From contig NW_013654309.1 of the NCBI RefSeq assembly GCF_000499385.1, positions 1 through 64,000 on the forward strand: 64,000 nt of DNA, written 5' to 3'. Both the position numbers and the translations under genes were made by a program. Below are positions 37,416 through 49,941 of this stretch, in pieces; position 1 is the first letter of the stretch; each line of letters begins with the position of its first letter. The DNA comes from Eimeria necatrix. Its lineage: Eukaryota; Apicomplexa; Conoidasida; Eucoccidiorida; Eimeriidae. The notes under the pieces were generated by a model, which did no database searches, was not told the origin of the DNA, and saw only the letters and a list, made by a program, of their open reading frames with translations.

Positions 37416-37827
37416 CGTGCTAGAGGAAAAAGTTGCTGGAGTCACCTGTCGTGGTCATGGGTTTGGACGTAGTGTTCTCGGCACCGCTGTGCGCAGAGAA
37501 AGTTTGCCACTAGTCAGTGTACCTTGGTGTTTATTCTACATAGTATGAAACATTTTGAAGTCACAATAAGCAGACTGAATACTCCGTATGGAGCTTAAAG
37601 TTCCACATCGGCACACACGCAATCAACCTGTGCGTTAATTCATCGTGACATGTCAACGCTTCTGATTCCTCAACATACTGGCAGTAAGGCCACAGATAAA
37701 GAGTAGATGTAGGAAAGCTGCTCTACTGGACGGGCGCCGCCATTGGCGTTACTCCAGTGGCCTGGCCTCGTAAGAGCTTTCTAAAGGCCCTGTGCGCAGA
37801 AGAAGTTCAAGCGGGGCCTCGTGATGC
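37416..37827. promoter_or_regulatory. Divergent intergenic region
   Basis: The 412 bases between the start of the minus-strand giant gene (37415) and the plus-strand coiled-coil gene (37828). Probable shared promoter region; no specific motif identified. Confidence 0.45.
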
Positions 37828-40323
37828 ATGTTCATAAGATTCAGTGTGAAAGAATATCCATGCATTAATTTCACTCCTTTAGAGGAACCTGGACTTCTTG
37901 ACTGCCGAACGACAGCAAGCATCCGTCAAGCCCTGAGGTCACCTGAGCAGCTCGAGCAGTGGGTTCCAGGTGCAACTATTCCATTCTTATCATCATCTTT
38001 TTGCATAACTTCGTCTCTATTATACATCTAACAACGACGCTGCAAAAGCTGTTGGGTGCCAAGCAAGTAGAGCTTTCAGAGGTCGTGGGTGCTGGTCCGC
38101 GCATATTCTTGGGAGTGGCAAGAGTGCTGACACTGACAAAAAAACGAGAGCCGCCCTGAGCGCTAATCACAAAAGGTATAATAAAGCGGAAAAGGAGTGA
38201 TTTGCCATGATAAGCTCTGTGGTGCCTCACCCAGAAGGTGAGCAACTGGACACTGGAGAAGCCCGCACTCCGAAGAGAAGCAACTCAACGTTTCCTCAAG
38301 AGTGTTTTTCAGCGCGCCCCTGCGAAGCTGAAGAAGCTTTCTGTTTGCTCAAAAAAGCAAAAGAATTTGTTAGCACTTTTGGTACGTTTTCCGCGCCAGG
38401 CGTTTCCGCTGGTGTGCTCATGCAAGAGGATCGCTTACCGAAGCTATTACTCTAGGTAGTTCAGGACACTTGTCTGAAGCCTAGTAAAGCGTAGTACGCC
38501 TTTCCGCTGCGTAAAAACTACTCCCGTGCTTTGTTTTGTCTCTTCCCGCCTCACTATTGAAGCATGGAATCAGGCAGACAGTCATTGTTGCGCGTGCTCA
38601 GACATCTGTTTCGATGCCATACAACCCGATCGTCTCGATTTCTCTACCATCAGCAAACAGCAGAGTTTTGGAAGCACGCGAGAAACCATTCATGTTGACA
38701 CGGGGACATATGTAACGCAGGAACTGCAACAGCTCGCAGAAGCTGACATGCACGATTTAGAGCAAAGGATGATTGAAGCTGAAGCCAAAATTAAAGATCT
38801 AAAGAACCAGATATCACTGAACAGCCAGACAATACGCGAGCTTGCAGCCTACCGTGTGCATCTTGAGCCCAAAGATGAGCGGATGTAAGTACTGTTTTTT
38901 GTGTTCCGAGAAGTAGGCGTGCTACTGAGCTAGACAGCCCCGCTCTTTTGAAATATTTTTTGGAGCGCCTGTGAAGAAGCTCTCCTGCAAGTACCAGTTG
39001 CAGTATACAGACAACTACGGACTGCAGTCATCGCTACAAATGGAAATGAGCACGCACTTACCACTGAAGAACTGGAACGTGACAGATGTGCAGCTTCTAG
39101 AAATAAATATGCTGCTCTATATGTGTGGACCCCTGTCCACTTCCGCCGCCTTCCCTAATGAAGTGACATCTGGAGAAGCAACAAAATTATCGCTTCCCCC
39201 AGCTTCACGCTGAATAGGCTGCGTTCTAGGAAAGTACTAGTATAAGCCGTTGCCGATGCATTCACATCTACTAACTACAATTCAAGTTTTACATGCAAAC
39301 TCCCGAAGGTGCAGGTTTCGCAAGCGCATGGTCTGCTATTGAGGACTTGCATAAGGCTGAGTGTGCCTAAGCTATCTTAAACTGCATAGAAAGTAAACCC
39401 AGGGGATGCTCCTGAATTGCACATTAGTAATCGTTGTAGTTCGCTATATCACCAATGCCGCAAATCAAGCGATCTTCGAAAAAGCTACCTGGGGATAAGT
39501 ATCCCCGAAACTCCAGCGCAGCTCAAACCTTCTGCGAGCCTTCAACTGTAGGGAATGCTCAAGGAAAGCAATTCGTAAGGACAAACTGAAGTCCTCCTCC
39601 TTAACCGCACTGAGTTGTCAGTCTTGCATGCGAATTTATTGGGATATCGGCAAAGTGACGGCAAGTACAGTTCTGTGGCGGGAACCAACGTCAAACCAAA
39701 CAGTACATGGAGGTGCGATAAACATACCGAACCCCCTGTAGTAGTGCTCCTGCTTAATTCAGACCGAGAAGCTGACGAGAGTTACCTCTGCACCACCCGT
39801 ACAAGCGGGATACAATATCAGAAACCATGTGGAAATCTCGCTGCAGTGTAAAAATGGCACGTCAGAAGATGAGTTACTTCCGTGCAACCAGCTCACAAAT
39901 TCTACTAAAATGCAAACTCTCTGGATTACCCCAAACCAAAATAAAAAAATCGTGAAAAATGTTTTTCTTCATATGGCACGTTCGTCGCATCTGCTACCAG
40001 CTGACGTTACTGTCCGTTGAATCCTCTCAATAGGAAGCCTCCAAACGCTGTAGAAAGCCCTAAGCAAACCACAATTTAACTTTACAGCTCATTATTTCTT
40101 GGACTTGCGCAGGCGCGCCTGCACGAATACCTTAGAGTTCCACAATGCTGTATTTCGGCATGTGAGTCCCAAGGCCTCCTGTAGATATCACGCAAACAGC
40201 CTGCAGCAGAGACGGTGCCGTGTTACTTCATTCCAAGCTAATGCTCACTGCACAGCAGCATCGAGCGTGCAAATCCAAGAGGATAGATTGGGTCGAATCC
40301 ATAGCGGCACACGTGCAGGATAA
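37828..40323 (+). CDS. Small coiled-coil protein, multi-exon
   Basis: ATG at 37828 (MFIRFSVKEYPCINFTP). Exons 37828-37969, 38235-38381 and 38563-38884 are joined in phase 1. The third carries a clear coiled coil (LEQRMIEAEAKIKDLKNQIS) and ends at a strong GTAAGT in phase 2. A coding segment at about 38975-39120 (YRQLRTAVIATNGN, ALTTEELERDR) fits the same protein, but its acceptor phase does not match the GTAAGT donor, so this junction is unresolved. Likely last exons are 40113-40161 (ARLHEYLRVPQCCIS) and 40256-40323, joined in phase 1 and ending in TAA-type termination at 40321. The total is roughly 300 aa. Family not recognised. Confidence 0.5.
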
Positions 40324-43300
40324 CGATCACACCCATATTAATGCAGCAAAGTAGCACACTCCTACCCAGAGGATACTCATTTACTGCCACCGTCGATCTA
40401 GCGCCCCGGACAGTAATGCTTCATGGGTTCCCCAAGCTTGATACGGTGCTGTTGTCTCACAAAAGGATCAGGCGTCAGATTTTACAGAGCTTTGACTATT
40501 TAGCGCAAAAAGTTCCACGTATGCGCCTTCAGCGGCGCATGAAAAGAATTCTATTGATCGCAGTTTCGTAAAATCAGTCAAAGCACTTAAGGTAGTGAAA
40601 GGAACGCTTTTGTCACATTAACGCTCTAAGTGTAGCATTATCCCACATCTAAGTTCAAGTTGTTCTCGTTACCCTAGTAAGGAATTTGATCAGGAAGCTT
40701 ATGTAGATGAGCACGTGCAGGCCACAGTTGCGAGAGCCTGAGGTAAACTGAGGAATTCCGATATTTCTTCTTTACAAAAAAATTCAGAGAAACTATGAAA
40801 CCTCTACTACTTCTAGCACTAAAAGTTTGGTTTTCATGGCTCGAACAAGGTAGTCGGCATCCGTCAATATGAACGGTTGTACAGGAAGCGGTCTGTGCTG
40901 TATCAACACCAGTCGCAACTAAGCAGTTGTTTTGCTCTATCCAAGGTGGCAGCCCCAGTACCTCTCTATATGAATTTTTGTGTCCACGGGGGTGAGTCGA
41001 CAAACAAATGCTAGCACTTTTGTGCCCTCTAGTTTCCCAACCTTGCAAAGGAAAACACATTTAGTGTGTGCGCTGCCATGAACCGTTGTCGTGTAAAAGG
41101 ACCTCAAAAAAAACGCTACTCCTTTCTGCCTTGTTATCTGGAGGTGCTTTCTCATGAGCTGCAGTCTTCGCGCATCCAGTCTACCTTCCGCTTTAGAAAC
41201 AGCGCTCCAGTGCCAGAAAAACTCGGTGGGTATATTGAGTACGCCAGCTTGACAACAGAGGCATTCTATTTCTCACTTTGGAAAATGTGGCAATGCTATT
41301 GATGGAGCACATCGTCTAAAAGGGATTGTCGCAGACCATTTTCTTTGATACTGGGCGCCGAGTGCAGCGTCGCCGCTTCACTCTGAAGTAAATGAAATTC
41401 CATCGCTTTCCGGAGCCTAATGTATATTTGCAGCTAGACATACATACGTCGCATCTCCGAAAGGGTGTCGCATATTCATGTATTCAGGTCAGCATCCCGT
41501 GCCTTTTCAGTATCAAGCAATGAAGCAATTGCATAAGATAGTGAATTGAAGGCCTTTGCTATATAGTGGAGCTCTGTGTTTTATCTGGAAAGCGTGGGCA
41601 GCGCTAATATCTGTCATATTTTGACGATGCTGGAATGCATGGGTATACGACTGTAGCATTTTCATGTGCGTTAACACGAAGATTTGTGAGAAAACAAATA
41701 TCCGCAGGCTGGAAAGCACAACTAACAATAAGGCAACGAACCTGCGCTCTCTCACGCTGAATGAAGTATATTTGCATCCACCTGCTAACGTGAAACTCGG
41801 ACAGGACGCGCAGTGTGCCTTTCTAGATGATATTCTTCTCCGCTATAAGATTTATATCCTTGATGCGTTCCAGAAGCAGAGCCAGCCGGAAAATGTTCGT
41901 TTCTGGTGCTCGCGCAGCGTGCTCATTGTCTCACGCCGCAGTGTATTTGGATAATGTCCGATTAATCGAGTATTGTTGCATTTAGTAGCAGTTTCAAGTG
42001 CAGTGAAGCATGACACAGTTAACTGTTTAGCACGAAGTAAACTGACGCTCAGGATCCTTCTACTCACGCTTTTGACGCTAGGCAAGCCGATATGCCATGA
42101 ATTCAATATCACTTAAAAACATTTTTCTATCCTTCTTTTTGACAGATTGTTTCGATGGACTGTAAAGCGATTTCTCTGTTGTACGCTTAAATCTTTGCCA
42201 CGCTGTGGGAACCGCAAAAGATTGCTCGGCATCCGTAGACCAATTTATAACGCTGAGGCAACCACAATTCATCGGCGTCGGATATTGGGCGACACCAAGA
42301 TGGTCAGTGTATATTACAACATTACTGGGCCTGTCCACAGGCGGACCCTCATTGTCAACTCAAATTTAGTAAACAGCTGTTGCCTGTGTTTTCTGCAGTA
42401 CGAGAAAACAAGACTTTTTCAGCCCTTCCAATGAAAATTCTGATACCGTGAGCAGCGTTTTTAAAGCCTTTTGGGCCAACACTGTCAACAACGTAGCTCA
42501 GCTTTTTCTGCACTCCGTAAAGTCCACAGTTCTGCAGTACTTATAGTGCTCAATAGCTGGGCAGGAGCAGTATTTAGGGCAATCGCATGCCCTGCGCCAC
42601 GCACAGCGCCAACGTCACCGCTGACTGTAAGTTATTTGGAATTAACTCAGTTTCCCAAGTTGCTGTGTCACATGAGCTCGCAGCACGCTTCCTTGGAGAG
42701 CTTCAGTGATTCACAGTATCCTTCGTTCACTAGCAAGCTAAAAATATACGAGCACTGTACATTGTAACCACTGATTCGCCGGCACTGTTATGGGCTTGTA
42801 TCTACTGCAAAATTCTCCACTCATTATGTTCCTCGCATGCACGAAACCTCTTTTCGATACAGGTCTCCTGCGAGTATGAGTACAATGGAAAAGTGAGTGT
42901 AGGAAATCGGCATTTCTTCACAATATTACAAATCTGCACTTGTCTGTAGCTGAGCCGCTGGCGGCGACTCCCGTTTCTCATTATTCGCTTGGACTCCACC
43001 ATCCCTTGTCAGTTTTCCTCAGTAACTAAATTGTCCTTTCCATATTTGCTGCTTTAGATGGCGACTCGCAAGTAGCGTGTTGCGTACGGATGAAATATTT
43101 GCATATGAAGGGACGTTTGGTGCGTCACTCGTCACTGTTAACCCATCTCGGGTGAATGCAGAGAGTGTTGTTCCCACTGCGCCATTCCTTGAGATCAATA
43201 CCGCTTCAGCTTGCCTAATCGCTGCTGTTCCTGTTATTTTTCCTGTTTTTGTAACAGCGGCGTCACGTGTTGATGCTGAGCTTGTTGATGGCCGGACTTT

Positions 43301-43988
43301 CCTACTTGTGCAATATTTAAACCTTGTGCCACTGCTGCATTCGTCATTTCTATTAGAGCTCCTGCGGTAGCTGATTCTCCTGCCATCGCTACTGCTGTTG
43401 TATTTGTTTGCATTTCTGCTTCAGTTATTTATGCCGCTGCTGTTGCGGTTGCTATGGCTAGTGTGCCCCGCATATACTGGCATGGGCGTCCTCGAGTTGC
43501 TCTTGCCGTCACTGCTGCAGCCTTCCAGCTGCCCGCCGTGTTGGTCACGCTGTGTTCAGTTCTCGCTGCATGACGTTGTATTGCTTTCGACGACTCGCTC
43601 GCCCGTCTGCAGATTCATGTAGCATTTATTCGTGTTCCTGTTATTATTTATGTTTCGCTACAGTCATGTTTAGTCTCGTCAATTGCAAGTGCAGGTTTCT
43701 ACACAGAGGGCGATGGCCTGTTTTACATGCTGATGTGTCTAAAGACTTGCATTTCTGTGGGTCCGCGGGTGATATTGTACTTTGCAAAGTATCAAGATGT
43801 TTCCAGACATAGTGTTTTCGTATTGATTTGACAGACTGCGACCCTGCGGCCCCGCGTTCCATGAGCCGCTACTGTTAGCAAAGGTCGCGCTGCGGTTAGA
43901 GCCGCGAGCACAGACACCGCTAGGCACTGACGAGAAGACTTGCGCTTTACTCTGTGGAGTCGTTCTCCAGAGCACAGGCAGGCTAACA
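40324..43988. other. Long stretch with no supported gene
   Basis: I found short ORFs on both strands (for example an ATG-started 76-codon plus-strand frame at 40341-40571, MQQSSTLLPRGYSFTATVDL) but no chain of exons with matching phases. The region around 43330-43620 is Leu/CTG rich on the plus strand and probably non-coding. The final bases hold the promoter of the gene at 43989. Confidence 0.45.
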
Positions 43989-44756
43989 ATGATTTCAATA
44001 TTCGGTGCACGTAGAAAGGCTGAACGTCAAGCAGAGGAACACTGCAAGGCCGCTGGGCTCGAGAGGAGTGTATCGGTAAGACGCTGTGGAGTGAGTTCTG
44101 CCGTCGCGTGCAGCCCTGCGGGGAGCTCCTCAGCTCACGGGTTGCTTACCCTGTAAGGAAGTCGTCATTCGGCAACCAGCATTTTACCAAACATTCGATT
44201 TACTCAGCTGTACCATATTGCCTTGATACTGCGCATTCTACAGTCGTCAGCAGAAGAGCTCTCCCTGCCCCTGAAGGGAAGCAAGCGGATTACAGACACC
44301 CAGAAAACACAAATGTACAGTGTTGGGGAAAAACGTATAGCGGGTAAAATGTGGAATGTCCCAAAAGGCGGCCAGCCAGGGCTAGGCCTTTTCCAGCTAT
44401 CTGATTGCTCTCTAAGAATTTTAATAAACCGCGGAAGCCCAGTTCAAATTTACTCCCGTAGGTGCCACATATCTAGGCGCCGCGCACAGTTGACCCGTCC
44501 TTCTCTCTGCTTGTTTAATATCCTTCTATGTGCTCACCCCATATGGCCTTTGCTGAAAGCTACAGTGGACTGTACCTCTGAGTGCAGTCGTGGCTGCTCA
44601 CCAGCTGCCGGAAATCTTTCCCAATGGACGAAGAGAATTGAGCAGCAAGTAGAACTCTCATTGGCCATCTCTCTGAACCAAGTGCTGGGAGCACGCAGGC
44701 ATGAAACCTCTAGTCGGACACGGCGTTTAACCGATGCGTCTGCACAAGATTGCTAA
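43989..44756 (+). CDS. 125-aa protein, three exons
   Basis: Exons 43989-44075 (MISIFGARRKAERQAEEHC, phase 0, donor GTAAGA), 44244-44343 (SSAEELSLPLKGSKRI, phase 0 in, phase 1 out) and 44566-44756 (VDCTSECSRGC, then a helix KRIEQQVELSLAISLNQVL, stop). Total 378 bases, exactly in frame. There is no signal peptide. The N-terminal helix is strongly charged, the middle is polar, and the last exon has a Cys cluster (CTSECSRGC) followed by an amphipathic helix. I do not recognise it. Each junction has a good acceptor and consistent phase, so I consider the gene real although short. Confidence 0.65.
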
Positions 44757-44962
44757 GGTTATGTTCTGGCTGCCACCCCGTCGAGACTCACCAGCAGCTG
44801 ACATAATTTCTTTGTATTGTAGCGGGAGCGGACGTGTAGGCACGGCTTCGATTAAACAGGAGGGCTTTCGCAAAAGCTAGTAGTTTACGAAAGCAGCACT
44901 AGCACATGAGGCAATGACAACTATCAGGTTGTACCCTCAACCTTTGCTCCTTCCTCCAACAG

Positions 44963-45077
44963 CCTTTTGCATGCTGCTCGACTGCGAGATTGTGATTAAG
45001 TAGACTAGTTTCCTCATAGTACCTTTTTGCGTGCTCGTCTACTTCGAGATTCTGATTACTAACACTAATTTCTTCAG
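44963..45077 (-). repeat. 60-base tandem duplication, in frame on the minus strand
   Basis: Two diverged copies with a 60-base period. On the minus strand both encode a 20-residue unit of the form S...N.NL.V..HAK....E (for example NQNLEVDEHAKRYYEE and NHNLAVEQHAKGCW). The surrounding minus-strand frame is 61 codons with no ATG at its start, so it may be part of an exon or a decayed gene. Confidence 0.6.
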
Positions 45078-45172
45078 ACAAAACGCAAAATAATGCTCAT
45101 ACTTCACTGTATCGACTACCTGCTGACAAACGTACATATTCGGGCACGATGAAGTAATTTGTCTGCTTTTCC

Positions 45173-45207
45173 GAGTTTGCCTTGATGCGGTGCATCAAGG
45201 CAAACTC
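45173..45207. other. Perfect 16-bp inverted repeat with 3-base loop
   Basis: The arm GAGTTTGCCTTGATGC, loop GGT and arm GCATCAAGGCAAACTC form an uninterrupted stem. It lies in non-coding sequence and is not followed by a T-run, so a bacterial-type terminator is not implied. It could fold in DNA or RNA. Confidence 0.9.
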
Positions 45208-45842
45208 ATCAGAACACTCACTGCAACAAAAAGTGCTAGATTCTAAAATAGAAGATGTCACGTAGCTAACAACTTTGCCACCTTCCTGATATGCAGTGCC
45301 TTGCCTACACCGGCTTCATCTACTGCTACTGTGAATGCCGTGCAAAATATCGCCCACTCTAGGTCGCTGAGGACCCTCTGTGTAGATGTAATGCAATTCT
45401 GGTTTGCTCGCTTTCAGCGCCTCTCTCACGACACGTAGTCGAAGCACACAATGCGCATAAGCGGCGCTGCCCAAAAAGTGTAATTCGCGTGATGTTTTTC
45501 TCCGAGAATACACAAAAGCACAGCAGGTGAAATTTTAGACGCAGTCGCAAGCCTAAGGATCTTCGAAGAAGATAACACTTCCTGGGATTACCAGATGTAG
45601 CGCGCTATTGAGCGTGCTCGATCGGAAACACTTCCTTCGCTGCTGGTCGCTGGGAAGCCACCGGAGACCTCTAGCTTTCCCTGCCTGCTGGATAATGAAG
45701 AAATGTCATATGCACCACATAGGGTCTTATGCGAGTCCCGTAGTTCACTAGTCTTGCACTACTGGAACGTCCAGCACCACTGAAGTTACACAGCGGGAGC
45801 AATCTACCGGGAAATATCTCTTATAGAAGCACTATCAGTGAT

Positions 45843-48587
45843 ATGAAGGCCAGTCCAAAGCACACCAGAGCGACCTACAACCACAGAATTCCACAACTTT
45901 CCACGCAGGCGAACCTACAGGACAAGAGGATGCGCGCCGTGTCATTGGATGAGCCTAGGGTTTTGCCCGCTGGACGCGAAAACTATTCCCAATCCTCTGC
46001 GTATGAGATCCCCCGGGAGAAGCCGACTTCGTCGTGAAGACAAACTGACAATAGCTCCCCCTCGCAAGGAACTCGCCTCTTTGAGTACATGGGAATTCGC
46101 ATAGGATTTGAGGATATGCGCAGGGATTCCGGGAGTGTCTATGCTGAGGACCCGCGCTGCGTCCCTTGTAGATAGCATGGATAGCTCGAGGGACCGACAC
46201 AGAACTACGGAACTCACTGATCATACGACGGAAGGTGAAGCCGGATGGCTGATCTTCGAACTCTTTCCAAGTTCGTGGACACGTCTGTCTAGAGCGGCAA
46301 AACGTTCAAATTCATGCAGTATCAATTGTGGGATTCTCAGAATCATCACGGAAGAACCACGGACAATTTACTGCACATTCAGAGTCTGAGTTACGACACA
46401 GTAGTGGCTATCCTCTCGTCGAGTGGTGCATTAAGGCGCTTCTCAATTGTCGACTGCTCAAGAAAACGCGAAGAGCCACCAAAGATGACCGACTTATCTA
46501 AAGGAAATTTATTACTTTTCCCTCTTTCGCCTGTGATCGTTGGGCTTCAAACAGCGCACCCTACTGGGTAGGTCCAATCTAGAAAGGACAGCGTTGCGCT
46601 CAAGATCCCTAGAAAGCATTCAGCGATCTAAAGAATCGCCGTGAATGCTTCGAGGTTCACACAATACGCGATCTCTGTTGATACACGAAACTTCGGGCCA
46701 AGACTTTGCATGGGCTGCATGTAGCGTGAAACGAACAGAAGTAGCAGCATTAAAATATTTTTCTCGACTCCATGGATGGTGCAACAGGCTTAATATACCA
46801 CGGCGTTTTTTGTCCCTAAGGTAGAATGCCGGCGTAAAACAGTTTACACAGCCTTCGCGCCTTGCCGAAAGATGTCAAAATGCCGTGCGTCGGCCTATCT
46901 CCAGAAAGTACATAATTTGATTCGTGAGGCCAAAGGACAGTAACGCAGAATTTGGGCATAACTTCACGAATGAGGCTATTTTATGAATAGGTTCCTGAGG
47001 TGTAATGAACTAAGCTTACATGCAAAGCACTCTGTAACGCGCCACGTTCATACATTTTTGCTACCACTGCCGCTTTACAGCGTGTGTTAGTCACGAATGT
47101 TGGCAGTAAGTATTTCGAAGCCGAAAGACTACTTAATTTTGGGCTTGCAGACCTGTCGAGTTTTACAGGAGCGTTTTAAATCATTAGTTCCAGTATGATC
47201 CTACTCATACGCAATCACATCTGCGTCACCTCAGGAGCAGAAAATCTGCGGAATAAAAGGCCGCTTCACGCCATCCTGCGATGCCGTGCAGGTATGGTTT
47301 TTAACGGCGACACTGCGTTCCCCGCCCCATGAGCCTAATACAGTTAGTCGCACAGTGACTCATTTCACGCACAAACTATGATATATATTGAGGCAAATAA
47401 TGGCCTTCTCGTAGCGGCGCCAAAAGTGGTACATACGTGCTAGCAGATATTTTGGTCATGAAGAATCGCGCCCACATAGAGAGTCCGCGTAGCTTTGAAG
47501 TGATACAACGCCTAGTTCGCGTGTCTGGTTCGGTGTCGATAGCAGCAGGTATACCGGGGACGCAGCCCAAGTTTTCGCTTATACTCTCCATTATCCTATA
47601 TGCGGAATTTCGGCCAATCTTTCCCTAGGGACCACAGCCCTTCCCTGTGGTCACATCGTGAAATTTGTTACAGGCAAAGTAAACCGGGCCAATGTGACAG
47701 ACTCTCCAACTATGCACCAGTAACAGCTTAGCAGCAACCCGAAATTTCGTGTATTTGGTCAAGTGCGCCATTATTGGAGCGTCCCAATTTCCTTGAGATG
47801 ACGATATATTGGTTAAGGTATTTTTCCATATCTTGTCACAGTGAGTGAAAATGCATTAACGTGCAGCACCTTCTGTTGACCTGTTTTGATACCCTCACAG
47901 CGTCCTGTTGACAGCCTCGTTCGCAATTACAGAGGGGTGTCACGTCCAGCGTTGGAATCGCTACAGTCGGCATGGGAAGCACGCACGCAAGCGCTGAGAC
48001 ATGGTAATAACCCTGCGGGTGTCTTCTTGCACACGTGTTTGCCGCAGATGGTGCAGGTGACACCTGACGCTAATTGCTGTATGGTGATTCTGACTGTTGC
48101 AGAGTCCAAGCAATAAATGAATACACAGAAATTTGGATAAATCACCTGCAGCTGATTGCAACTTGCAGAGTCCAAGGAATAGGCGAATACACACAAATAT
48201 GGTTCAGAGAATAGATGAATACACGCAAGTTTGGTTAAATCATGTACAGTTTTCCCTTGGACTCTGCAACAAGAGTCATGCTTGTCCAACTTTTATACGC
48301 TGAAACAGGCCATCTAATTCTTGTCTTGCCAGTGCATTTCGCATGAAAGTATGCGTAGCAACCAAAAAGTGCTCCTTTCTGGGAGTGAGTCATGTGTGTT
48401 ATGGAGCGTTTGTAATGACCAAAACCATGTATATTCTTTTTCAGGTTGCTCCTTGCTTTTCTGCAGCCATGCCGCTCGCGAGCAATGCTTTTTCGGTCTA
48501 GTACATTCGTCTCGTGACGCCATGAATTTTGTGTTGGTTTATTCTACTCATTCTGGTGGCAAGGCAATGGAACTACATTTAAACTGA
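45843..48587 (+). CDS. Unidentified multi-exon protein, possibly beta-propeller-like
   Basis: Candidate first exon 45843-46033 starts at an ATG (MKASPKHTRATYNHRIPQ). Then 46172-46234 (IAWIARGTDTELRNSLIIRR, phase 0-0), 46293-46567 (SGKTFKFMQYQLWDSQNHH... VVAILSSSGALRRFSIVD, phase 0 in, 2 out), 47447-47548 (DILVMKNRAHIESPRSFEV, phase 1-1), 47901-48003 (RPVDSLVRNYRGVSRPALE, phase 0 in, 1 out) and last exon 48445-48587 (CSLLFCSHAAREQCFFGL), joined in phase 1. Junctions between exons 1-2, 3-4 and 4-5 do not match in phase, so exons are missing or misplaced. The alternating hydrophobic strand pattern (VVAILSSSGALRRFSIVD) resembles WD40-type blades, but no diagnostic WD or GH motif pair is seen. An alternative segment at 48250-48331 is also open. 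Confidence 0.48.
48096..48270. repeat. Minisatellite bounded by 15-bp perfect inverted repeats
   Basis: GTTGCAGAGTCCAAG at 48096-48110 is matched by its exact reverse complement at 48256-48270. Between them are about three diverged units of the form AGAGTCCAAG.AATA...GAATACAC.CAAAT.TGG, starting near 48101, 48168 and 48204. It lies within the last intron of the gene at 45843-48587. No target-site duplication is seen. Confidence 0.75.
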
Positions 48588-49941
48588 GAGTACTGTAGCA
48601 ACAGTCTGGCAACAACGAGAGGCCCCATTAACCAGGGGAAAATTGCGCAGCGTACGCGTGGGTTTTAATTGCGGATGCCAGCGAAAGGTGGTACACTCAT
48701 GAATCGTGGCACAGTTTCGTTGTTTCAGTTTTGCCACTGTCTGCTGCTTAGTGGGGCAGCTGCTATATATATTTAGTACTCAGAGTAACTAGCATGACGC
48801 TGCTCTTAAATTATTATCTTTCAGAAACAGCTTTCCTCCTGTTTGGGCCTAGAGCGGTCATATGGGTCAGGTGAAGTCTAGCGCCGCCTCTCCAGAACTT
48901 GGTATCCGAGCAGGCGCGCTACAATCCCCCATGGTCGCATGGGTTTTACGTGCTTGCACATCGTCATTTCGTCCCTCAAAAATTCGCATGAATATAAGAG
49001 GAATCCAATGACTATGCAGAATGACGGTGTTATTCGGTGCAGCACATTCGGTGCCTCGTGTTTCGTAAGTCTTCTTGGAGCATAGCTATGTCCGTGTAAC
49101 TTTCGCGCAATGCAGACGCACGAGCCACAGTGGTCATAGCGGCATCAGCCCGCGTTTAGTAATATTATACAATTATGCTATATTTGCTTGCTTCCAACAT
49201 TTCCTCTCCAGCAAGCGTGGGTGATACAGATTCTCGCCACTTCCCATCTCAGGGAATCTGCTTCCAGCATATATATGTAAACGTTATTTTTGCAAGAAAC
49301 TCAAAATCTGCATCAGTTCTCATGAAACAATCTTCTATTTACAGCAGCAACTGTGGACTGAGTCAGAATGTTCATGGCCTCTTTCCTCGCAGTGTGGTAT
49401 GCCGCACTTGATTAAGTGCTGGCGTTCATATTAAATGAGCGCACGGTTAGCTGGCTTGTCAGCGGTTGGCTGACTCGCAAATGACATATGTAAATCATGA
49501 CTTCTCTTTCACCAGCCCGAAGGAGCATCAGTCGAATATGCCCGTTAGAGGTTTAAGATAGCTACATTTATTACGGTAACATAGAGCTTTGTGGGAAATT
49601 TCGAGCAGCGTTTCTTTTCTACATCAATAGGTCCAGCAAGCATTTTATGCTAGGAATACGGCAGCTCTCTATCTCTCATCTCATAGACTTTCATCTTGTG
49701 TGGCTGGTGTTTGAGGGTGAGCGCATGTTTTTCGTGAGGAGCCTTGGATATGGCACACGCCACTTTTGTTGATAAGTTTCTCGTGGTGTTTTGAAGCTTC
49801 TGTTTCAAGCAGATGCACAAAATTCTTTTACTGTATCCGCTAAAACTAATATGGGTTTTTTCGCATTTCGCTTGTGCGCGTGAGTCCGCGGTGATTAAAT
49901 CCCTATAAGTAGGCTGCCTCTTTTCTGTAGACAAGGAAGAA
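48588..49941. other. No supported gene
   Basis: Several short ORFs, including a minus-strand 94-codon frame at 49650-49934 that lacks an ATG at its start but has a lysine/threonine-rich, protein-like composition, and a possible small plus-strand exon at about 48826-48866. None is connected to others in phase. Confidence 0.4.

Larger units (their letters stand above)
44757..45842. other. Intergenic with two repeat elements
   Basis: No supported gene. Contains a 60-base tandem duplication (44963-45077) and a perfect hairpin (45173-45207), both listed separately, and the promoter of the gene at 45843. Confidence 0.5.

Noticed and set aside
47626..47654. Short inverted repeat GACCACAG...CTGTGGTC as a terminator
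   Set aside because: An 8-bp stem in a eukaryotic intron or intergenic region is easily found by chance and has no known role.
48053..48064. Tiny last exon ending the 45843 gene at 48064
   Set aside because: Direct joining of 48003 to 48445 keeps phase and gives a longer, more protein-like end.
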